From Bacteroidota bacterium (GTDB lineage: Bacteria; Bacteroidota; Bacteroidia; Bacteroidales; GCA-2748055), in contig DAOWNM010000056.1 of the NCBI GenBank assembly GCA_030642565.1, positions 1 to 11,094 on the forward strand: a DNA stretch of 11,094 nt. The letters run 5' to 3'. Made by a program: the position numbers and the translations under genes. Below the pieces are notes generated by a model, which saw only the letters and a program-made list of their open reading frames with translations, searched no databases and had not been told where the DNA came from. This document shows, in pieces, positions 6,832 through 11,094 of this stretch; position 1 is the first letter of the stretch, and each line of letters begins with the position of its first letter.

Positions 6832-7303
6832 ATGATGTTTTTGCTCTATGCTTTCTGGGGATTTACCACCATCTGCCTCTTCTGGGCGGCCATGATCCGG
6901 GACACAAGGGAGTGGGGTGGAATAGGCTTTCAAGGAAGGGCCTTTGGATGGCTGGAGGGCGGAAGGGGAGCTGTGACTGCATTGCTCGCCACATTTGCAT
7001 TTTTGCTATTCTCCGGGGCAGGCAATTTCCGGTGGGTTGTTCTGGCCACATCCGTTTGTACATTTCTGAGTGGTTGACTGTTATTATCATCTGTGCCTAT
7101 GCCGGGTATAAAATTATTAACGATTTCTCTCTGTTTGCAAGGGAAGTGCTTGGTTTCTCGGAGGAGACTGCTGCAGGTGTTGGAACAGAACAGATCTAAT
7201 AACTGTTAGCTTTGGTCTGACTGTGGTTGGTGGTATGCTCATCGGTTTGGAGATTCTTGATAGGATTACCGGATTGCTATTTCGCAGCTCTGCCCGATCC
7301 TGA
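6832..7303 (+). pseudogene. Decayed MFS transporter
   Basis: Three + strand frames in succession resemble one major facilitator transporter. From 6832 the first encodes MMFLLYAFWGFTTICLFWAA then TREWGG, QGRAFGWLEGGRG and a hydrophobic helix, typical of transmembrane segments 3-4 of the family; it stops at 7077. From about 7068 the next frame gives IIICAYAGYKIINDFSLFAR followed by EVLGFSEETAAGVGT, the segment around helices 7-8, stopping at 7199. From 7199 a third frame gives a hydrophobic stretch, VSFGLTVVGGMLIGL, ending at the TGA of 7301-7303. The N-terminal helices, much of the middle and the C-terminus are missing. The remnant ends one base before the restored stop of the convergent methyltransferase. 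Substrate cannot be inferred. Confidence 0.7.
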
Positions 7304-7380
7304 CCTACCTTTTTATCTCTTTTGAGAAAACCATAAACAGCAGCCTACCCAGAAGCAACTCCTTCTGGTTGTGAATGGTG

Positions 7381-8028
7381 CTATATCCCTTTATTTTCCA
7401 GACAAGTACCATCCAGGGGGGGAAAGAGTACCCGGAGCCAGCGCGATGTGCTTTGCTTTCGGTCAATTCCGTATTCGGCCTTCATAAAACCGTGTTTGAG
7501 TGCCAGGTAGTTATACTGGTTAAGGCTCAGGGAGGCCACATGCTGCGTTCCGTCATGCTGGTTCATATCAAGGGGCTTGAATCCATAGGGAAAGCCCTGG
7601 AAAAGGAAACGGAACCTCGATTTCATCGAGAGAATATTGGGTGTGGAGATATAGAGCTTTCCTCCGGATTTCAATATCCGGTTAATCTCACTGAAAAAGG
7701 TCTCATGGTCCAGAATGTGCTCTGTCACCTCAACAGCTATAACCCGGTCAAATGTTTTGTCGGCATAGGGAAATGGTTTTGTAACATTCACTCCATCACA
7801 TTTCACTAGATTGAATTTGAAAGCTTCGGGAGAGAAGTCACAGGCCTGCATATGATGGCCCATATGATGTAGTTTCTGTGTAAGTGCCCCCTCTCCGGCT
7901 CCTATATCCAGGATCTTCATCCCTTCGGGTTCAGATCTTCCATTGAAGAACTTCAGAAACCGGGTATGGACCCCCGGCATGGTATTGGGCCGGATCTCTT
8001 CATTATACTCTTCTCTTCTCGTTTTCAT
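7381..8028 (-). CDS. Class I SAM-dependent methyltransferase, frameshifted near its C-terminus
   Basis: As read, this encodes 215 residues with motif I ILDIGAGEG (39-47), D64 at the end of beta2 (ACDFSPEA), FDRVIAVEVTEHI (93-105) and LYISTPNI, all features of Methyltransf_11/23-type enzymes, often involved in glycan, lipid or quinone modification. The last 11 residues after FPP (202-204) do not look like the family. Minus-strand sequence there has seven C's (G-run 7416-7422). Omitting one C continues the frame for 36 codons as WMVLVWKIKG, then HNQKELLLGRLLFMVF and SKEIKR, stopping at 7305-7307. That gives 240 residues with a family-like HN-KE-LLGR ending. So the functional gene probably spans 7305-8028 and is either a real frameshift mutant, a phase-variable run or a homopolymer sequencing error. 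The ATG at 8028 overlaps the stop of a small upstream ORF. Confidence 0.8.
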   Translation of the reverse strand: MKTRREEYNEEIRPNTMPGVHTRFLKFFNGRSEPEGMKILDIGAGEGALTQKLHHMGHHMQACDFSPEAFKFNLVKCDGVNVTKPFPYADKTFDRVIAVEVTEHILDHETFFSEINRILKSGGKLYISTPNILSMKSRFRFLFQGFPYGFKPLDMNQHDGTQHVASLSLNQYNYLALKHGFMKAEYGIDRKQSTSRWLRVLFPPLDGTCLENKGI

Positions 8029-8156
8029 TGCGATTTGACATATTTGTTATAGCTCCCGCAACATCCTACCGGGATACCATCATCCTCGGCCACCCACAGC
8101 AGAGATGGTGCATTGTCCTCTATCTTTATTTTCCTGAAGATTACTGCGGAATGCAT
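8025..8156 (-). CDS. Small ORF of 43 codons coupled to the methyltransferase
   Basis: From ATG 8156 the frame encodes 43 residues (MHSAVIFRKIKIEDNA, LLWVAEDDGIPVGCCGSYNK) and stops at TGA 8025-8027, overlapping the methyltransferase ATG in an ATGA arrangement. Such four-base overlaps are typical of translationally coupled genes. The protein is soluble, mixed in charge, with a paired cysteine. I recognise no family. An in-frame stop lies a short way upstream of its ATG, so it is not obviously the tail of a longer gene in the same frame, though a frameshifted remnant is possible. It could also be a chance ORF or leader. Confidence 0.4.
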   Translation of the reverse strand: MHSAVIFRKIKIEDNAPSLLWVAEDDGIPVGCCGSYNKYVKSQ

Positions 8157-8231
8157 GGCTGTAAAACTAGCATTTCTGATTCAATTTCACTTACTTACAA
8201 ATAGAAATCATCAGCTAAAATTTTGTATGCC

Positions 8232-9701
8232 ATGAGAAAAAGTTGTTTATTGCTCGCCTGCCTGATCTTTGCCTTTTTGCAGAGCTGTACCACCCCCGAA
8301 AAAACATATGTCTCAGTGGTTTTTGATGTGGAAGATTATATCTCGCCTGTTGCCGATAGTGTGGATGAAATACCCAAATGGCTGGCCGAAACCATGACAG
8401 AGGTGGGGGTCACAGGAACGTTTTTTGTGATTGGGGAGAAAGCACGTTCGCTTGAAGAACGCGGGCGGTGGGATGTGATAAACGCCATGGCCCATCACGA
8501 TATTGGAAGCCATACAAATTTAGGTTCCATCCATCCAACAGTAACCGAGATCCTGGAAAGTGCCGATTGGGACCAGGGCGTGCAGGCGATGCTCGAAAAC
8601 GAATCGGTCGGATTTGAAGAGCTTGAGCGGATTTTCAGGGTTCCGGTGAACACCCTGGCCCGACACGGGGGTTCATATGGCCCGCAACTGGTCTATGCGC
8701 TGGGACAGATGGGGAAGGGGTATGTTTATTCGCCGGTTCAACTGCCCGGCAAACATGCTGTCTGGTTCTGTAATACCCTGAACTTTCATGGCGATTATGG
8801 ATCTTTCGATGATGTATATTACAGGGATGATCTGTTTAATCCTGTATTTGACAGCCTGAAGAAGAACTTCCTAACGGATATTGAGGGCATGGATATGATC
8901 TCTTTCTTTGCCTGTCACCCCACCAAGGTAAGAGCTGAACAGTTCTGGGATTTCAATTTCTACGAAGGAGCAAACCCGGGGAGAGATGAGCTAAAACCTC
9001 CCGCACTCCGTCCGGCAGAAAGCATGGTGACAGCCCGTAAGAATTTCAAAAAGTTGATGCAATTCCTGAAAGACCAGGAGAGCATTGAGGTTACCACAAT
9101 CAGTGACCTGATGGAAAGGTTTTCATATCAACCTGATTATATTAAAAAGAGGGATCTTTTGAGAATTGCTAAGAAAACCGGGTCGACCGGTCAGGTTGTA
9201 TATGATGATTTTTATTCCCCCTCAGAGCTGTTTGCAGCACTGACACAATCGCTTCAGGAGTACGGAGAGAGTGGGAAAATACCCGGAAAGCTTCAACGCC
9301 AAGCTCCCCTCGGACCCATGGTGATGCCACCTGAAATACCAGGCGTTTCATCGGTTTCATTAGACCAGGTTTTAGAACTGGCGGCACTTGCCCTGGACAC
9401 CATTAGCAATCGCGGATATCTTCCTTCAAACCTTATGGTGGGAGGGGGGAGCATCGGGACAGGATCCCTCATGCACCTCTTCAGCACAGCATACATAGAT
9501 ATAACCTTGAAAAAGCAGCGTGACACCTATGAGGTGATCTCGTTTGATTCCTATCCAAAGGAGAATGAAGAGGCGATCATCTCAGAAGTAGAGGGCTATA
9601 AACACTGGATCGTACACAGGACGGATCTGGACATGTCGCATCTGGTTGAGATGACACGGATGCAGCTCTGGACACTGAAGCCTGCACATGAGAACCGATA
9701 G
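8232..9701 (+). CDS. Polysaccharide-deacetylase-like (NodB fold) lipoprotein
   Basis: From ATG 8232 this encodes 489 residues. A lipoprotein signal ends in FLQSC (lipidated C19). The NodB-like domain (about 25-295) shows VVFDVEDY (29-36, motif 1 with D32 and D35), TGTFFVIGEKA (61-71), HDIGSHTNLGSIHP (89-102, motif 2), ARHGGSYGPQ (143-152, motif 3 position) and FFACHP (225-230, H229 in the motif 5 position). The usual HxxxH metal pair is altered: H94 is followed by G98, not His, with H101 further on. The enzyme may use H101 or may not be a deacetylase. The C-terminal part (about 327-425) holds two similar stretches of the form S-x-[DE]-x(2)-x-AL...G-x-[IL]-P. The TTG three codons upstream is rejected in favour of ATG directly before the signal. 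It probably acts on envelope or imported glycans (inference). Confidence 0.82.
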   Translation: MRKSCLLLACLIFAFLQSCTTPEKTYVSVVFDVEDYISPVADSVDEIPKWLAETMTEVGVTGTFFVIGEKARSLEERGRWDVINAMAHHDIGSHTNLGSIHPTVTEILESADWDQGVQAMLENESVGFEELERIFRVPVNTLARHGGSYGPQLVYALGQMGKGYVYSPVQLPGKHAVWFCNTLNFHGDYGSFDDVYYRDDLFNPVFDSLKKNFLTDIEGMDMISFFACHPTKVRAEQFWDFNFYEGANPGRDELKPPALRPAESMVTARKNFKKLMQFLKDQESIEVTTISDLMERFSYQPDYIKKRDLLRIAKKTGSTGQVVYDDFYSPSELFAALTQSLQEYGESGKIPGKLQRQAPLGPMVMPPEIPGVSSVSLDQVLELAALALDTISNRGYLPSNLMVGGGSIGTGSLMHLFSTAYIDITLKKQRDTYEVISFDSYPKENEEAIISEVEGYKHWIVHRTDLDMSHLVEMTRMQLWTLKPAHENR

Positions 9702-9710
9702 TCTCCGGGA

Positions 9711-9779
9711 TTATCTGAAAATAAAGTAAGCAAGCAGTAACAGGCCGCATATAATAGCTAACAGAAAGATCAGGATCAT
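9711..9779 (-). CDS. Possible 22-residue single-helix membrane peptide
   Basis: ATG 9779 directly follows the stop (9780-9782) of the 56-codon reading upstream and encodes MILIFLLAIICGLLLLAYFI plus FR, then TAA. Nearly all residues are hydrophobic and end in arginine, as in small bacterial membrane peptides. It could be a real micropeptide or the leftover end of a damaged gene; length alone cannot decide. Confidence 0.3.
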   Translation of the reverse strand: MILIFLLAIICGLLLLAYFIFR

Positions 9780-10091
9780 TTACATTTTTTTGTTCCGTTG
9801 CTCCCGGATAGTGAGCGTGGTCATGGTATCCTCATCAATCTCCTGCAGGCAGCTTTCCAGCTGTTTTACCTGGAAATTGTGCTGTGCTATCTGTGCGAAA
9901 GCACCCAAAGCGAACCCGATAATGAACAGTGAATTGGAGAGCCCCAACATAGAGCGATTTGATGTATCGTCAATGGTAACAGTTAATTTTGTGCTCCAGG
10001 GAGGTTCTGATCACCGGGTCTGTTGCTCCGGTTTCAGGGATTCTTCCGAATCAAAGATTAATCCTTTTCTGAACAGCTGGCTTATATCTTT
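9780..10091 (-). pseudogene. Damaged small membrane protein gene, possible anti-sigma-like partner
   Basis: One minus-strand frame from 10091 reads KDISQLFRKGLIFDSEESLK and EQQTR, hits a TGA at 10011-10013, then continues STKLTVTIDDTSNRSM and LGLSNSLFIIGFALGAFAQI to a TAA at 9780. An amphipathic N-terminal part before one membrane helix, directly after a sigma-factor-like start, resembles the small membrane proteins encoded behind Bacteroidota ECF sigma genes. This assignment is weak. The in-frame TGA breaks it, but the ATG at 9950 after the stop still opens a 56-codon reading (9780-9950) with the membrane helix and a charged tail ending QRNKKM, which could be expressed on its own. Confidence 0.4.
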
Positions 10092-10177
10092 CGTTTTTCC
10101 ATGCAGCTTTTATGAATGATACTCTGGTGACTGTGTATCAGTTCAAGGAAGTGCTGATGGGTCCGTTCATGTGTCAT
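10082..10177 (-). pseudogene. N-terminal remnant of an ECF sigma factor
   Basis: ATG 10177 opens 31 codons reading MTHERTHQHFLELIHSHQSI then IHKSCMEKRKI and stop. The segment HFLELIHSHQSIIHK resembles the first helix of sigma region 2 in Bacteroidota ECF sigma factors (pattern FL-LIE-H-IIYK). The rest of region 2 and all of region 4 are absent, and the downstream partner-like frame overlaps the last codons, so most of the gene has been deleted. The match is short, so the call is tentative. Confidence 0.4.
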
Positions 10178-10222
10178 TGACAGAAAGTGCTTTCTTGGTA
10201 AGTCAATGATCCGGACAAATAA

Positions 10223-10420
10223 CTACAAAACATATTTTACTGTTCTGTTTTCGATCATCTCCTGAAGCTGATTGAGCAGGGCCTGTTCCTGTGGATCAAT
10301 ATGACCATCTTCTGTAACGATATTCAGGATGGAATCCATTTCGGCATGTGTAATTTTTTGATCATCAATGGCTTTTTCAATCATTTTTTTGAGCCGTCCG
10401 GCACTCTCACTATACCCCAT
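10223..10420 (-). CDS. Small acidic helical protein, 65 residues, unknown function
   Basis: The protein starts MGYSESAGRLKKMIEKAIDD, continues ITHAEMDSILNIVTEDGHID and PQEQALLNQLQEMIENRT, and is predicted to be mainly alpha-helical and cytosolic. The EDGHIDPQEQ segment resembles the acidic turn between helices seen in TerB-like and EF-hand-like folds (D-G-x-I-D-x-x-E), but at 65 residues with one such turn this is only a resemblance. The amphipathic pattern and consistent codon use make it a credible gene. It follows the cold-shock gene on the same strand, but the terminator between them means it probably has its own promoter; none is clear. Confidence 0.75.
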   Translation of the reverse strand: MGYSESAGRLKKMIEKAIDDQKITHAEMDSILNIVTEDGHIDPQEQALLNQLQEMIENRTVKYVL

Positions 10421-10492
10421 AATTGTTTTCAGGATTGATTTAACTATAAAAAAATAGCATGAAAAATTGATTTCGCAGATATAATAGAGAAT

Positions 10493-10522
10493 AAAAAAAG
10501 CCCGTCAAAACTGACAGGCTTT
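10493..10522 (-). terminator. Rho-independent terminator of the cold-shock gene
   Basis: On the minus strand AAAGCCTGTCA pairs with TGACGGGCTTT (11 bp, one G-U pair) around a four-base GTTT loop, followed by seven T's (A-run 10493-10499 on +). It lies 27 nt after the cold-shock stop codon. Confidence 0.92.
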
Positions 10523-10548
10523 ACAATGCAGTAAAGTCAAAGTGTAAT

Positions 10549-10740
10549 TTATACTAATTTGACATTTGTAGCGCTTAATCCTTTTGGACCTTCTTCTACA
10601 TCATAGCTAACTTTATCTCCTTCAGTTATTTCATCGATTAATCCGCTTTGATGTACAAAAACGTCTTTACCTCCGTCTTCAGGATTGATAAAACCAAAAC
10701 CTTTTACATTGTTGAAGAATTTTACTGTTCCGTTACTCAT
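10549..10740 (-). CDS. CspA-family cold-shock protein
   Basis: This 63-residue single cold-shock domain is full length for the family. It begins MSNGTVKFFNNVKGFGFINP, with RNP1 at KGFGFI (14-19) and RNP2 at VFVHQS (27-32), the aromatic and basic residues that bind single-stranded RNA and DNA. It ends GLSATNVKLV, as CspA homologues do. It acts as a cytosolic RNA chaperone, helping translation at low temperature or during growth transitions. A TACCTTTG promoter box lies about 46 nt before the ATG and a strong terminator follows, so it is a single-gene transcript. No long 5' leader of the E. coli cspA type fits in the space if that promoter is used. Confidence 0.96.
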   Translation of the reverse strand: MSNGTVKFFNNVKGFGFINPEDGGKDVFVHQSGLIDEITEGDKVSYDVEEGPKGLSATNVKLV

Positions 10741-10785
10741 AACTTTTAATTAAAATGATACATACCATATGTGTAATAACAACTG

Positions 10786-10793
10786 CAAAGGTA
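10786..10793 (-). promoter_or_regulatory. -7 box TACCTTTG of the cold-shock gene
   Basis: The minus strand reads TACCTTTG, an exact match to the Bacteroidota TAnnTTTG consensus, 45 nt before the ATG at 10740. No TTG is visible at the expected -33 spacing. The box sits inside the tail of the decayed T9SS domain, suggesting the leader was built from that older sequence. Confidence 0.55.
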
Positions 10794-10811
10794 ATTTGTT
10801 TTATCAGAATA

Positions 10812-11074
10812 ATACTTAATAATTCTTCTGGAGCAGAAATTTTTTCCATCCAGGCAGATTCTGATCATATATATACCAGCTTTCAAGCTATTCATTTCAA
10901 GCGAAAGACTACCAGGATATCTCATGATACAGCTTTGAATTTGTCTCCCCTGCTCAGATAATCATTTACCGGATTTGGATAAATACTAATTAGTCTTGAA
11001 CTATAGAATGATATAAAGCCAATATGACCGATATCTTCATCCCTTACCACATTAACCCATGTAACCAAATCAAA
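10812..11074 (-). pseudogene. Remnant of a T9SS C-terminal sorting domain
   Basis: One minus-strand frame (11074-10922) reads FDLVTWVNVVRDEDIGHIGF then ISFYSSRLISIYPNPVNDYL and FKAV before a TGA. YPNPVNDYL (10981-10955) is the signature opening of type A Por sorting domains of proteins secreted by the type IX system. A second frame (about 10919-10812) continues with SLEMNSLKAGIYMIRICLDG, NF and RRIIKY, the typical L-x-G-Y-hydrophobic centre and K-I-I-K end of the same domain. The YDxxGR segment between them is damaged and the frame shifts there. Upstream, TAA and TAG (about 11080-11075) break the frame, so the passenger part is broken or lost. It lies just upstream of the cold-shock gene in the same direction. 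Confidence 0.7.
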
Positions 11075-11079
11075 CTATT

Positions 11080-11094
11080 ATGAAATACGGAGTA
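11080..11094 (+). CDS. Possible start of a gene running off the window
   Basis: ATG AAA TAC GGA GTA opens at 11080 and continues to the window end (MKYGV). A lysine at position 2 and the preceding A-rich stretch fit Bacteroidota starts, but five codons prove nothing, and the site overlaps the upstream edge of the decayed sorting domain on the other strand. Confidence 0.2.

Noticed and set aside
9790..10119. Plus-strand ORF of 109 codons
   Set aside because: Cys/Ser-rich with no domain pattern. The opposite strand has more protein-like frames (membrane helix and sigma-like start).
10182..10195. AGAAAG-TG-CTTTCT quasi-palindrome as a terminator of the 65-residue gene
   Set aside because: Only a 6-bp stem with a 2-base centre, AT-rich and with no T-run, so it is likely chance.
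1..11094. Search for tRNA, rRNA, CRISPR arrays, insertion sequence ends and riboswitches
   Set aside because: No conserved tRNA or rRNA segments, no regularly spaced repeats, no transposase and no recognisable riboswitch core were seen by eye.

Overview
The window looks like a chromosomal segment of a Bacteroidota (Bacteroidales-type) bacterium. The evidence is a beta-barrel protein of the DUF5777 type, the remains of a type IX secretion (T9SS) C-terminal sorting domain with a YPNPVNDYL motif, lipoproteins with short N-termini, weak or absent Shine-Dalgarno sites, and TAnnTTTG-like -7 promoter boxes (for example TACCTTTG before the cold-shock gene). No rRNA, tRNA, CRISPR array or insertion sequence is visible.

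Region 1 (1-4400) is respiratory. A secreted tetraheme c554-like cytochrome (151-681, +) ends at a strong terminator and faces a minus-strand operon. Read 3959 to 1145, that operon encodes a monoheme outer-membrane-type lipoprotein, a DUF5777-like beta-barrel, a membrane-anchored seven-heme cytochrome c and a four-helix cytochrome b. The genes are 19, 5 and 1 nt apart. Together they could carry electrons between the quinone pool and the outer membrane. A fifth gene downstream, another multiheme cytochrome c, is reduced to a frameshifted, truncated remnant (about 748-1045). Divergent from the operon lies the remnant of a Crp/Fnr regulator (4090-4396, +) that kept its N-terminus and C-terminus and lost the middle.

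Region 2 (4431-8156) holds a two-gene minus-strand unit, a class I methyltransferase followed with no spacer by a secreted beta-lactamase-fold serine hydrolase. Next come a decayed MFS transporter (6832-7303, +) and a second methyltransferase whose reading frame breaks at a run of seven C's. Restoring the frame gives a family-like C-terminus ending at 7305. A 43-codon ORF overlaps the start of that methyltransferase by four bases.

Region 3 (8232-11094) contains a polysaccharide-deacetylase-like lipoprotein with atypical metal-site residues, the remains of an ECF sigma factor and a small membrane protein that may be its partner, a 65-residue acidic helical protein, a CspA-family cold-shock protein with a clear promoter box and terminator, and the T9SS sorting-domain remnant.

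The striking theme is that broken genes sit beside long intact ones. At least five are remnants, and one more carries a single-base frameshift. Large internal deletions and several intact ORFs of 277-525 codons argue that sequencing error alone does not explain this.
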